Source: Pelomonas sp. CA6
GTDB lineage: Bacteria > Pseudomonadota > Gammaproteobacteria > Burkholderiales > Burkholderiaceae_C
DNA length: 64,000 nt
Reading direction: 5' to 3'
Assembly (NCBI RefSeq): GCF_022549225.1
Contig: NZ_JAKZFD010000016.1
Location: 1-64,000 of the forward strand
In this document: positions 17,478 through 28,002 of the stretch, piece after piece
How the letters are laid out: each line of letters begins with the position of its first letter
Numbering within the stretch: position 1 is the first letter of the stretch
Translations under genes and position numbers: made by a program
The notes under the pieces: model-generated
The model's input: only the letters and a program-made list of their open reading frames with translations
The model's database searches: none
Told to the model about the DNA's origin: nothing

Positions 17478-18956
17478 TTATGCGTTGAACCAGTGCTCGC
17501 GCGCCTTCATGATCAGCGCGCGGGCAGCCGCCTCGTCCATGCCGGCGATCTCCACCAGCTCGTCCACAGCCAGGTCCGCCAGATCGTCGCGGGTGTGGAT
17601 GTCGCCGTCGGCCAGCTTGGCCAGCAGCTCCGGCGTCATCCCTTCCAGGTCGCGCAGATCCTGCGAGACTTCCTCGACCTTTTCTTCGCGGGCGATTTCC
17701 ATCGTCAGCAGCGCGTCCTTGGCACGGGTGCGCAGCTCGGTGACGGTCTCTTCGTCGAAGGCCTCGATTTCCAGCATTTCCTGCATGGGCACGTAGGCCA
17801 CTTCTTCCAGGCTGGTGAAGCCCTCGGCGATCAGGATGTCGGCGACTTCCTCGTCCACGTCGAGCTTGTCGACGAAGAGCTTGCGCACCGACTCCGATTC
17901 CTCGGCTTGCTTGGCCGCCGATTCCTCGGCGGTCATGATGTTGATCTTCCAGCCGGTCAGCTCCGAGGCCAGGCGCACGTTCTGGCCGCCACGGCCGATC
18001 GCGATCGCGAGGTTTTCCTCGTCGACGACCACGTCCATCGCGTGACGCTCCTCGTCGACGACGATGGACTGCACGTTGGCCGGCGCCAGCGCGCCGATCA
18101 CAAACTGCGCCGGGTCCTCGGACCACAGCACGATGTCCACGCGCTCGCCGGCCAGCTCGTTGGTCACGCCGTTGACGCGCGAGCCGCGCACGCCGACGCA
18201 GGTGCCGATCGGGTCGACACGCTTGTCATGCGACACGACGGCGATCTTGGCGCGGCTGCCGGAGTCGCGGGCGCAGCTCTTGATCTCCAGCAGGCCCTGC
18301 TCGATCTCGGGCACTTCCTGCGCGAACAGCTCCTTCATGAACTCGGGCGACGAGCGCGAGAGCATGATCTGCGGGCCGCGCTGCGTGGGGTCCACGCCCA
18401 GGATCACCGCACGCACGCGGTCGCCGGTGCGCAGGTTTTCCTTGGGGATCATTTCGTTGCGGCGCAGCCGGCCCTCGACGCGGCCGGACTCGGCGATGAT
18501 GTCGCCCTTGTCCAGGCGCTTGACCGTGCCGACGAAGATCTTCTCGCCGCGCGACATGAAGTCGTTCAGCAGCTGCTCGCGCTCGGCGTCGCGGATCTTC
18601 TGCAGGATCACCTGCTTGGCGGCTTGCGCACCGATGCGGCCGATGGGCACGGACTCGATGCCTTCCTCGATGTGGTCGTCCACCTCGATGTCGGCGATCT
18701 GCTCCTGGGCCTCGAACAGCAGGATTTCTGCGTCCGGGTTCTGCAGGCCGGCCTCGTTGGGCACCACATGCCAGCGGCGGAAGGTCTCGTACTCGCCGGT
18801 GTCGCGGTCAATCGCCACGCGAATATCGACCTCGCCGCTGTAGAGCTTCTTCGTGGCCGAAGCCAGCGCGGCTTCCACGGCGCCAAACACCACATCGCGC
18901 TCCACGCTCTTTTCGCGCGAGATGGCGTCCACCAGCATCAACAGTTCGCGGTTCAT
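17478..18956 (-). CDS. nusA: Transcription termination/antitermination factor NusA
   Basis: 492 residues. N-terminal RNA-polymerase-binding domain ([18 protein letters not shown]), S1 domain around 135-200, two KH domains around 230-345 ([36 protein letters not shown]) and two C-terminal acidic HhH repeats, as in E. coli. Its start overlaps the rimP stop by 4 bases (ATGA), so translation is coupled. In E. coli NusA represses its own operon through leader terminators; the leader terminator at 19878-19906 makes similar control possible here. Confidence 0.98.
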   Translation of the reverse strand: MNRELLMLVDAISREKSVERDVVFGAVEAALASATKKLYSGEVDIRVAIDRDTGEYETFRRWHVVPNEAGLQNPDAEILLFEAQEQIADIEVDDHIEEGIESVPIGRIGAQAAKQVILQKIRDAEREQLLNDFMSRGEKIFVGTVKRLDKGDIIAESGRVEGRLRRNEMIPKENLRTGDRVRAVILGVDPTQRGPQIMLSRSSPEFMKELFAQEVPEIEQGLLEIKSCARDSGSRAKIAVVSHDKRVDPIGTCVGVRGSRVNGVTNELAGERVDIVLWSEDPAQFVIGALAPANVQSIVVDEERHAMDVVVDEENLAIAIGRGGQNVRLASELTGWKINIMTAEESAAKQAEESESVRKLFVDKLDVDEEVADILIAEGFTSLEEVAYVPMQEMLEIEAFDEETVTELRTRAKDALLTMEIAREEKVEEVSQDLRDLEGMTPELLAKLADGDIHTRDDLADLAVDELVEIAGMDEAAARALIMKAREHWFNA

Positions 18957-19603
18957 TGCTCGAGACCTCCGTCAACCTTGTCATCCTGTGCGGCAGCCGG
19001 CTCGTCCGCCGCCTGCCTGGACTTGGCATTGCTCTTCTTCTTCGATGTTTTCGAAGCCTTGGCCGCCTTGCCCGTGTCTTTCGCGCCCTTGCCGCCTGGT
19101 TGGCCCTGCGGGGCGCGCTTGAAACTCACCATGGGAACCAGCTTGGCCGAGCGCACCTCGTCCAGCGCGAAATCCAGCGCCTGGTCCTCTTTGCCGTCGT
19201 TGAAGATCACCCGCCACGGCGTCGCTTCGCCTTGCGCATCCGCCACACCGGCGGCCAGCTCGCCGCGGTACTTCTTGCGGCCCTGGAAGGGCTGGCGCAG
19301 CGTGATCTCGACCTGTTCGCCGACAAAACGCTCGTAGTCGACGGGCTTGGTCAGCGGGCGGTCCAGCCCCGGCGTGGACACCTCCAGGCGCTGGTAGTCG
19401 CAGTTCTCGACCTCCAGCACGTACTGGAGCTGGCGCGTCACGCGCTCGCAGTCGTCCACATTGACAGGCTCCGTCGGATCCTGGCCCGGCGCCCAAGGTT
19501 TGTCGATGAACACACGCAGCAAGCCACCGGCGCTGCGCTCGCAGCCCACCAGCTCATAACCCAGACCGGTCACGGTCTTTTCAACAACGGCTTGCCAATT
19601 CAT
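18953..19603 (-). CDS. rimP: Ribosome maturation factor RimP with Lys/Ala-rich tail
   Basis: 216 residues. RimP helps assemble the 30S head. The core (1-165) carries [20 protein letters not shown] and [16 protein letters not shown], then [11 protein letters not shown], the usual hallmark. Residues from about 170 form a Lys/Ala/Ser-rich extension ([17 protein letters not shown]) not found in the E. coli protein of about 150 residues. First gene of the rimP-nusA-infB operon; the start lacks a clear Shine-Dalgarno. Confidence 0.95.
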   Translation of the reverse strand: MNWQAVVEKTVTGLGYELVGCERSAGGLLRVFIDKPWAPGQDPTEPVNVDDCERVTRQLQYVLEVENCDYQRLEVSTPGLDRPLTKPVDYERFVGEQVEITLRQPFQGRKKYRGELAAGVADAQGEATPWRVIFNDGKEDQALDFALDEVRSAKLVPMVSFKRAPQGQPGGKGAKDTGKAAKASKTSKKKSNAKSRQAADEPAAAQDDKVDGGLEQ

Positions 19604-19877
19604 TCGACGTGTGACGACTCTCTCAATGTTTCCCCGGCGCCAGAATCCCCAGGGCCGGCGACCCCGGATCGCCTGGCTGGCGATTCCTCAGTACAACAGC
19701 CCTGCCCGCCGCCGCAGTGATCGGCGCGCCCCAAGGGGCAACTTCCAACCGCCACGACAGCCCGGCAAGGCCTCACAAAATCCAGACGCTGCAATACTCC
19801 AGACCCCAGCCGCGCTCGAAAACCCCACCGGGACCCGCGAAATATCGGCAACAAACCTGAAGGCTCGGTAACGGAGC
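19604..19877 (-). other. Long rimP leader, distal part
   Basis: About 270 bases between the intrinsic terminator and rimP. No ORF is convincing. Small dyads occur: ATCGCC/GGCGAT around TGGCT at 19668-19684 and GCCCC/GGGGC around AA at 19728-19739. A second promoter closer to rimP may be present but I could not identify one. Confidence 0.4.
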
Positions 19878-19906
19878 AAAAAAAATGGGCTGGATGAATC
19901 CGCCCA
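19878..19906 (-). terminator. Intrinsic terminator in the rimP leader
   Basis: Read on the minus strand: TGGGC-GGAT, a 2-4 base loop, ATCC, a bulged A, GCCCA, then a run of eight T. That is a 9-bp stem with a classical U tract. It is about 70-95 bases downstream of a predicted promoter and 275 bases before rimP, so it either ends a small RNA or acts as an attenuator of the rimP operon. Confidence 0.75.
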
Positions 19907-19975
19907 ATTCCGTCACTCCCACCCAGCAAGCCTCTAAAGCCCTAAGCTCTTGCGGCCTGCTTTCACAGCGAAGCT
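19880..19975 (-). ncRNA. Candidate leader RNA or small RNA of about 95 nt
   Basis: The interval from the predicted start to the T tract. It contains no good ORF. Besides the terminator stem, AGCAGGC (near 19955) can pair with GCTTGCT (near 19925) with one G-U pair. I do not recognise a known RNA family. It may be the attenuated leader of rimP-nusA-infB rather than a separate RNA. Confidence 0.35.
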
Positions 19976-19978
19976 CAG

Positions 19979-20007
19979 ATTGTACAACGCAAAGACACCA
20001 TCAGCAA
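19979..20007 (-). promoter_or_regulatory. Predicted sigma-70 promoter of the rimP operon or of a small RNA
   Basis: On the minus strand TTGCTG (20007-20002) and TACAAT (19984-19979) are separated by exactly 17 bases. The -10 box matches 5 of 6 consensus bases, the -35 box 3 of 6. Transcription would start near 19972-19976. It is oriented towards rimP, the next gene. Confidence 0.5.
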
Positions 20008-20145
20008 CATGACTGCCAGCCCAGAGTGGCGGAGGCAGCCCGCGGCCCACCGTGCGCGGCCCGCTGGCGGCGGGTTCAAGAAACTCCGGGCAGCCTGTCG
20101 TTTTCTTGAGAGAATCCCGGACTCGTTCGAAATACAGGAGTAGAC

Positions 20146-20928
20146 ATGGGTTTTCTCGCCGGCAAGCGACTGCTGATCACGGGCGTGCTGTCCAACCGTT
20201 CCATTGCCTACGGCATTGCCAAGGCCTGCCGCCGCGAGGGCGCCGAACTGGCCTTCAGCTATGTGGGTGAGCGCTTCAAGGACCGCATCGCCGAATTTGC
20301 CGCCGAGTTCGATTCCCAGCTGATCTATGACTGCGACGTCGGCGACGACGCGCAGATCGAGCGCCTGTTCGCCGAGCTGGGCGAGGTCTGGCCCGAGTTC
20401 GACGGCTTCGTGCATTCCATCGGCTTCGCTCCGCGCGAGGCCATCGCCGGCGACTTCCTGGACGGCCTGAGCCGCGAGAACTTCCGCATCGCGCATGACA
20501 TCTCGGCCTACAGCTTCCCCGCGATGGCCAAGGCCGCCCTGCCCCGGCTGCGCGCCGGCAGCGCGCTGCTGACCCTGTCTTACCTGGGCGCCGAGCGCTA
20601 TGTGCCCAACTACAACACCATGGGCCTGGCCAAGGCCTCGCTGGAATCCAGCGTGCGCTATCTGGCCTACAACCTGGGCGCCAAGGGCGTGCGCGTGAAC
20701 GGCATCTCGGCCGGCCCGATCAAGACCCTGGCCGCCTCCGGCATCAAGGATTTCGGCAAGCTGCTCAGCCAGTTCGCCGCCAGCACGCCGATCCGCCGCA
20801 ACGTGACCATCGACGACGTGGGCAACACCGCAGCCTTCCTGCTGTCCGACCTGTCGGGCGGCATCAGCTCCGAGATCATCTACGTGGACGGTGGCTTCAG
20901 CCACATCGCGCTGGCCGCCAGCGAGTAA
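20146..20928 (+). CDS. fabI: Enoyl-[acyl-carrier-protein] reductase, NADH type
   Basis: 260 residues, normal length. Last step of each fatty-acid elongation cycle in the cytoplasm. It keeps the FabI form of the dinucleotide-binding motif ([15 protein letters not shown], 13-27) and the active-site residues Tyr146, Tyr156 and Lys163 (NYNTMGLAK). SIG at 91-93 is the triclosan/isoniazid-type contact region, with Gly93 present as in sensitive enzymes. AGGAG lies 7 bases before ATG. It stands alone on the plus strand with its own terminator. Confidence 0.97.
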   Translation: MGFLAGKRLLITGVLSNRSIAYGIAKACRREGAELAFSYVGERFKDRIAEFAAEFDSQLIYDCDVGDDAQIERLFAELGEVWPEFDGFVHSIGFAPREAIAGDFLDGLSRENFRIAHDISAYSFPAMAKAALPRLRAGSALLTLSYLGAERYVPNYNTMGLAKASLESSVRYLAYNLGAKGVRVNGISAGPIKTLAASGIKDFGKLLSQFAASTPIRRNVTIDDVGNTAAFLLSDLSGGISSEIIYVDGGFSHIALAASE

Positions 20929-20948
20929 GCATTTCTCGCCTCCGCTGC

Positions 20949-20978
20949 AAACGCCCGGCACCGCCGGGCGTTTGTCTT
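20949..20978 (+). terminator. fabI terminator
   Basis: AAACGCCCGGC (20949-20959) and GCCGGGCGTTT (20963-20973) form a perfect 11-bp stem with loop ACC, followed by GTCTTTC. It begins 21 bases after the fabI stop. Confidence 0.85.
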
Positions 20979-21021
20979 TCCGGTCCCTCTCACGATGAAT
21001 CAGAGCCGCCTGGACCACAGG

Positions 21022-21120
21022 GCCAGAGCGCTCCGAATGATCCGAGGGATCAGAGATGCCAAAGCGGCCCGAATAATCCAGAGAGCATCAGAGATGCCAG
21101 AGCGGTTCCGGATGGATGTG
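21022..21120. repeat. Degenerate tandem repeat, three units of about 36-38 bp
   Basis: Units begin at 21022, 21058 and 21096, each starting GCCARAGCG and running through a GAATRATCC-like stretch to ATCAGAGAT. Units 1 and 2 share ATCAGAGAT ends; unit 3 is partial. It lies between the fabI terminator and the parC stop codon, outside any gene. Nothing else is evident in this 300-base gap. Confidence 0.6.
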
Positions 21121-21228
21121 TCGGGTCAGGGCTGCCGCGAGGTCAAGGAGGAGGCCGCAGGCCGGGGGACACGAGTGGCGGCCCTGGCCCGGCGCATCCA
21201 TCGCGCTCCCACAACCCACAACACAGAC

Positions 21229-23589
21229 TCAGCGCGACGACAGCGGATCCAGCAGCCTCAACACCTTCTGCAGCCCCTCCACCGCCTTGCCCTTGCGCGC
21301 GCGCTTGCCCGCATAGCTCGCCAGCGCCGCCCCCTTCAGCAGCTCTTCCTTGGCCTTGCCGCCGCGCCCGCTGCCCTGCACCAGCAACTGCTGGCCGAAC
21401 GCGGCCACGCTGACCAGCGCGTCCTTGGGCTCCAGATCCATCAGCGTCAGGCCCCGACCGCCCTTGGGCTGGTGCTTCAGCTCGTCCAGCGGGAAGCTCA
21501 GCAGCCGGCCGTTCAACGACAGACAACCCAGCTGCAGCGCCGCCAGTTCGCCGGCCGGCACCAGCGCCGGCGCCAGCGGCCGCTCGTCGCCTTCCAGGCT
21601 GAGGAAACTCTTGCCCGCTTTCTGCCGCCCCACCAGGTCGCCCACCTCGGCCACCAGTCCGAAGCCGCCCGTGCCGGCCAGCACCAGGCGCTGCGTCGGC
21701 GACGCGGCCAGGTAATGCGCGATCTGCGTGCCCGGCTCCAGGTCGATCAGCGTCGTGATGGGCTGGCCATCGCCGCGCCCCCCGGGCAGCGTCGCCACCG
21801 CCACCGAGTAGACCCGGCCGTTGCTGCCCAGCACGATCAGCGGATCCACGCTGCGGCAGGGGAAGACGCCGTAGAGGCTGTCGCCCGACTTGAAGCTCAG
21901 GGCCGCCGGGTCCACCTCGTGGCCCTTCAGCGCGCGCACCCAGCCCTTCAGGCTCACCACCACCGTGACCGGCTCGTCGACGATGCGCACCTCGGCCACC
22001 GCGCGCTTCTCCTCCTGGATCACCGTGCGGCGCTCGTCGCCAAACTGCTTGGCGTCGGCCTCGATCTCCTTGACCACGGTGCGGCGCAGGCTGGCCGGGC
22101 TGCCCAGGATGTCTTCCAGCTTGGCGGCTTCCTCGCGCAGCGCCTTCAGCTCCTGCTCGATCTTGATCGCCTCCAGGCGCGCCAGCTGGCGCAGCCGGAT
22201 CTCGAGGATGTCCTCGGCCTGGCGGTCGCTCAGGTTGAAGCGCGCGATCAGCGCCGCCTTGGGCTCGTCCGAGCCGCGGATGATCGCGATCACCTCGTCG
22301 ATGTTCAGCAGCACCAGCTGCCGGCCTTCCAGCACATGGATGCGGTCGCGCACCTTGTCCAGCCGGTGCTGGGTGCGGCGGGTCACCGTCTGCAGCCGGA
22401 ACTCCACCCACTCGGTCAAGATCTGGCGCAGCGTCTTCTGCGTCGGGCGCCCGTCGGCGCCGACCATGGTCAGGTTCACCGGCGCCGAGCATTCCAGACT
22501 GGTGTGGGCCAGCAGCGTGGTGATCAGGTCCTGCTGCTCCACCGTGCGGCTCTTGGGCTCGAAGACCAGGCGCACCGGCGCGTCCTTGCTCGACTCGTCG
22601 CGCACGCCGTCCAGCACCGCGAGCAGGCTGGCCTTGAGCTGCAGCTGGTCGGGGCTCAGCGCCTTCTTGCCGGCCTTGACCTTGGGGTTGGACAGCTCCT
22701 CGATCTCCTCCAGCACCTTCTGGCTGGAGACACCGTGCGGCAGCTCGGTCACGACCAGCTGCCACTGACCTCGCGCCAGGTCCTCGATCTTCCAGCGCGC
22801 GCGCAGCTTCAGGCTGCCGCGCCCGCTGGCATAGGCGGCACGGATCTCGTCGGGCGAGCTGATCAGCTGGCCGCCGCCGGGATAGTCGGGCCCCGGCAGC
22901 TTGGTGAACAGCTCGTCGTCGCTGAGCTTGTCGTTCTTCAGCAGTGCCACCGCCGCATCGGCGACCTCGCGCAGGTTGTGGCTGGGCACCTCGGTGGCCA
23001 TGCCCACCGCGATGCCCGAAGCACCGTTGAGCAGCACGAAGGGCAGGCGCGCCGGCAACTGGCGCGGCTCGTCGGTGGAGCCGTCATAGTTGGGCTGAAA
23101 GTCCACCGTGCCTTCGTCAATCTCGTCCAGCAGCAGCCGCGCGATGGGCGCCAGGCGGGCTTCGGTGTAGCGCATCGCGGCGGCGCCGTCGCCATCGCGA
23201 CTGCCGAAATTGCCCTGGCCGTCAATCAGCGGATAGCGCTGGCTGAAGTCCTGCGCCATGCGCACCAGCGCGTCATAGGCCGCCTGGTCGCCGTGCGGAT
23301 GGAAACGGCCCAGCACGTCGCCGACCACGCGCGCGCTCTTGACCGGCTTGGCGCCGCTGGTGCCGGCGAAGGCCAGCCCCATGCGCTCCATCGAGTACAG
23401 GATGCGGCGCTGCACCGGCTTCTGGCCGTCGGAGAACAGCGGCAGCGCGCGCCCCTTGACCACCGACAGCGCGTACTCCAGGTAGGCCTGCTGCGCGTAC
23501 TGCCCCAGCGTCAGGGCGTTGCCATCGTCGGCCGTCGCACCGGACGGCTGGGCTTGCGGATCGTCGAAATCGAAAGTGTCTTGGTTCAT
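21229..23589 (-). CDS. parC: DNA topoisomerase IV subunit A
   Basis: 786 residues. With ParE it unlinks daughter chromosomes. The breakage-reunion domain has the active-site Tyr141 ([10 protein letters not shown]), and the quinolone-resistance region is [12 protein letters not shown], where Gln102 and Asp106 stand at the positions of E. coli Ser80 and Glu84. The C-terminal part carries beta-pinwheel repeats. ParC rather than GyrA because of its short pinwheel, absence of a GyrA-box I can see, and the parE gene in the same run. It follows the transglycosylase gene by 17 bases. Confidence 0.95.
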   Translation of the reverse strand: MNQDTFDFDDPQAQPSGATADDGNALTLGQYAQQAYLEYALSVVKGRALPLFSDGQKPVQRRILYSMERMGLAFAGTSGAKPVKSARVVGDVLGRFHPHGDQAAYDALVRMAQDFSQRYPLIDGQGNFGSRDGDGAAAMRYTEARLAPIARLLLDEIDEGTVDFQPNYDGSTDEPRQLPARLPFVLLNGASGIAVGMATEVPSHNLREVADAAVALLKNDKLSDDELFTKLPGPDYPGGGQLISSPDEIRAAYASGRGSLKLRARWKIEDLARGQWQLVVTELPHGVSSQKVLEEIEELSNPKVKAGKKALSPDQLQLKASLLAVLDGVRDESSKDAPVRLVFEPKSRTVEQQDLITTLLAHTSLECSAPVNLTMVGADGRPTQKTLRQILTEWVEFRLQTVTRRTQHRLDKVRDRIHVLEGRQLVLLNIDEVIAIIRGSDEPKAALIARFNLSDRQAEDILEIRLRQLARLEAIKIEQELKALREEAAKLEDILGSPASLRRTVVKEIEADAKQFGDERRTVIQEEKRAVAEVRIVDEPVTVVVSLKGWVRALKGHEVDPAALSFKSGDSLYGVFPCRSVDPLIVLGSNGRVYSVAVATLPGGRGDGQPITTLIDLEPGTQIAHYLAASPTQRLVLAGTGGFGLVAEVGDLVGRQKAGKSFLSLEGDERPLAPALVPAGELAALQLGCLSLNGRLLSFPLDELKHQPKGGRGLTLMDLEPKDALVSVAAFGQQLLVQGSGRGGKAKEELLKGAALASYAGKRARKGKAVEGLQKVLRLLDPLSSR

Positions 23590-23606
23590 ACGGGATCAAG
23601 CCGCGC

Positions 23607-24299
23607 CTAGGGCGTCGGGCTGTGGATTCTCATTTCCTGGGCCAGGCGGCTCTGGCTGCGCTGCAGCAGCGCCCAGTACAGCTCCAGCACCATCTGCACA
23701 TGGGCCTGGGTTTCGGCGATATCGGGCATGCGCCCGCCGGCGCGGCGCACCGCGCCCTCGCCCGCATTCCAGGCCGCCAGCGCCGCGTCCAGGCGCTCGT
23801 GGCGGCGCAGCAGATCGGCCAGCATGCGCGCGCCGATCCGCACATTGCTGCGCGCGTCCAGCAGCAGGTCGGGGCGCTTCTGCTCGGCCTCGCTGGCATA
23901 GCGCTGCGCCGCCTGCGGCGTGATCTGCATCAGCCCGGTCGCGCCGCGCGGCGACACGATCTGCGGCTGGTAGCTGCTTTCGACGGCGATGATGGCCTTC
24001 AGCAGCTCCACGTCCACGCCGGAGGCCTCGGCCGCTTCGCGCAGATAGGGCTGGACCGCCTTCACCTCCGGCGCGATGTCCAGCCAGGTCAGCACGCCGC
24101 GGCCATGGTCGGTCTTGCCCGGCACGCGCTGCACCGCGGTGCCGGTGGACAGCACCGGCTGGTAGCGGGAATCCAGCGGACGGGCGGCGAAATGGGCGAT
24201 GCCGCGCGCATCGACATAGCCCCACAGCTCCGCGCGCGCCGGGGCCGCCAGGACCAGCGCCAGACCGAGGGCGATCAGGCCCGATCGAGCCCCCGTCAC
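23607..24299 (-). CDS. Lytic transglycosylase, SLT domain with N-terminal DUF4124-like segment
   Basis: 230 residues from a GTG start at 24299, which overlaps the previous stop codon in GTGA; the longer open frame upstream lies inside the GNAT gene. Signal peptide: hydrophobic GLIALGLALVLAAPARA at the N-terminus, cleaved near ARA-E. Then an ELWGYVDARGIAHFA stretch as in DUF4124 and the SLT fold from about 100: LLKAIIAVESSYQP with the catalytic Glu, SPRGATGLMQITPQAAQRY, NVRIGARML and AAWNAGEGAV. It would cut peptidoglycan glycan chains in the periplasm. Confidence 0.88.
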   Translation of the reverse strand: MTGARSGLIALGLALVLAAPARAELWGYVDARGIAHFAARPLDSRYQPVLSTGTAVQRVPGKTDHGRGVLTWLDIAPEVKAVQPYLREAAEASGVDVELLKAIIAVESSYQPQIVSPRGATGLMQITPQAAQRYASEAEQKRPDLLLDARSNVRIGARMLADLLRRHERLDAALAAWNAGEGAVRRAGGRMPDIAETQAHVQMVLELYWALLQRSQSRLAQEMRIHSPTP

Positions 24300-24823
24300 G
24301 CCAGCTCCTCGCCCAGCGCCAGCCGGGCCTGGTACTCGCGGTCCAGCATGGACATCACGATCAGGGCGTCGTAGCCATCGGCTCCTTGCACCTTGACGCA
24401 CTCGCGCAGCCGCCCCTCCTCGACGAAGCCTTCGCTCAGATAGAGCTGCTGAGCGCGCAGGTTCAAGCCCTTCACGTCCAGCCAGAAGCGGTGCGCGCCC
24501 AGCTGCGTGAAGGCCATCTTCTTCAGCAGCCGCACGCAGGCGCGACCCAGGCCCTGCCCCTTGGGGCCCAGCACGATGCGCTTGAGCTCCACCGAGCGAT
24601 GGGGATTGCGGCAGCCCTGCAGGATCACGAAGCCGGCGCGCTGGCCGTCCAGTTCGACGATGAAGTGGCGCGCATCGGGGAAGCGGATCGCGCCCTCGTG
24701 CTGGGTGCGCTCCCAGGCCGTGATGAAGGGCAGGTTGGCCGCGTCCTGCTCCACCGTGACGACGAAGTCCAGGTCCGACAGCATGGTCGGACGCAGATGC
24801 ACGCGAGCCGGTGTCATGGCCAT
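24296..24823 (-). CDS. GNAT-family N-acetyltransferase
   Basis: 175 residues with the GNAT fold. LKRIVLGPKGQGLGRACVRLLKKMAF (middle) holds the acetyl-CoA loop QGLGRA, and the segment FWLDVKGLNLRAQQLYLSEGFVEEG is the usual motif B with the Asn-x-x-A...Y-x-x-x-GF pattern of RimI/RimJ-like enzymes. The substrate is not predictable. Its start lies 6 bases after the deacetylase stop, and its stop overlaps the transglycosylase start, so it is firmly inside the parE-parC run. Confidence 0.88.
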   Translation of the reverse strand: MAMTPARVHLRPTMLSDLDFVVTVEQDAANLPFITAWERTQHEGAIRFPDARHFIVELDGQRAGFVILQGCRNPHRSVELKRIVLGPKGQGLGRACVRLLKKMAFTQLGAHRFWLDVKGLNLRAQQLYLSEGFVEEGRLRECVKVQGADGYDALIVMSMLDREYQARLALGEELA

Positions 24824-24829
24824 GGCCGA

Positions 24830-25867
24830 TCAGCGCGCCGCCTGCGCGAAGCCCTGCAGCACGGCATGCACGTTCCAGCCTATGGCCTCGGTGGCATAGC
24901 CGCCTTCCTGCAGGAACAGCGTGGGCCAGCCCAGGCGCGCCAGGCGCTCGCCCAGGCGCGCGAACTCGGGGCGGTCCAGCTTGAAATGCGAGATCGGGTC
25001 ACCGCCATAGGTGTCCACGCCCAGCGAGACGACCAGCAGCTGCGGATCGAAGGCCTGCAGCCGGCCCAGCGCCTGCTCCAGAGCGTCGAACCAGCGCTCG
25101 TTGTCCACGCCCACCGGAAGCGGAAAGTTGGCGTTGAAACCCAGGCCCGCGCCCGCGCCCTGCTCGTCGGCATGGCCGAGGAAGAAGGGGTACTCGGTTT
25201 GCGGGTCGCCGTGGATGCTGGCAAAGAAGACGTCGGCGCGCTCATAGAAGATCGCCTGCGTGCCATTGCCGTGGTGGTAGTCCACGTCCAGGATGGCCAC
25301 GCGCGCCAGCCCCGCATCGCGGGCGGCCTGCGCCGCCACCGCGGCGTTGTTGACGAAGCAATAGCCGCCGAAGAAGTCGGCCCCGGCATGGTGGCCGGGC
25401 GGCCGCGTCAGGCAGTAGGCGCCGCGCTCGCCGGCCAGCACCTGGTCCAGCGCCGTCAGCGCGGACTGCGCGCCCCAATAGGCCGCCTCCCAGCTGCCCG
25501 AGGTCAGCGGCGTGCCGCTGTCCATCGAATACAGGCCCATGCGCGCCGCGAAGCTGCGCGGCTCGACGTCGCTGCGCAGCGTGCGCACCGGCCACACGGC
25601 CGGGAAGGCATCGCCCTCGCCGCCCAGCTGCTGCCATTCGTCCCAGGCGCCCTGCAGGAAGCGCAGATAGGCCGGCGCGTGAACACGCTCCAGGGGCGCC
25701 ATCCCGTGGTCCACCGGCGCCAGCAGCTCGCCCAGCGGCCGCTCCCGCAGCGCGTTCAGCACGAAGTCGGCCCGCGCCGGGATCTCGAAGGCCGGCACCA
25801 GCCGCCCGCGGAAGAACTCGTGCGTGGCCGCATGCAGACCATGGCGGCCGTTGAACACGGTTTTCAT
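24830..25867 (-). CDS. Histone-deacetylase-family amidohydrolase (acetylpolyamine amidohydrolase-like)
   Basis: 345 residues from Met at 25867; a longer frame would overlap parE. It is a zinc amidohydrolase of the arginase/deacetylase fold. Visible: the His pair in RPPGHHAG (His159-His160), the metal site DVDYHHGNG (Asp196, His198) and SLGVDTYGGDPISHF with the third metal Asp, then LQEGGY with the transition-state Tyr. The DTYGGDPISHFKL form is that of acetylpolyamine amidohydrolases, which remove acetyl groups from polyamines, rather than AcuC. It follows parE by 19 bases and precedes an acetyltransferase gene. Confidence 0.9.
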   Translation of the reverse strand: MKTVFNGRHGLHAATHEFFRGRLVPAFEIPARADFVLNALRERPLGELLAPVDHGMAPLERVHAPAYLRFLQGAWDEWQQLGGEGDAFPAVWPVRTLRSDVEPRSFAARMGLYSMDSGTPLTSGSWEAAYWGAQSALTALDQVLAGERGAYCLTRPPGHHAGADFFGGYCFVNNAAVAAQAARDAGLARVAILDVDYHHGNGTQAIFYERADVFFASIHGDPQTEYPFFLGHADEQGAGAGLGFNANFPLPVGVDNERWFDALEQALGRLQAFDPQLLVVSLGVDTYGGDPISHFKLDRPEFARLGERLARLGWPTLFLQEGGYATEAIGWNVHAVLQGFAQAAR

Positions 25868-25886
25868 AAGACGGCCCCCGTCGTCA

Positions 25887-27956
<2,070 letters not shown>

Positions 27957-28002
27957 TTAATATGCGCGGCTTGCCAAGCTCTCGCGCGCACTGCCTCACT
28001 TC

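Noticed and set aside
20995-23610. 871-codon plus-strand frame opposite parC
   Set aside because: Antisense to ParC; composition dominated by Gln/Arg/Leu/His.
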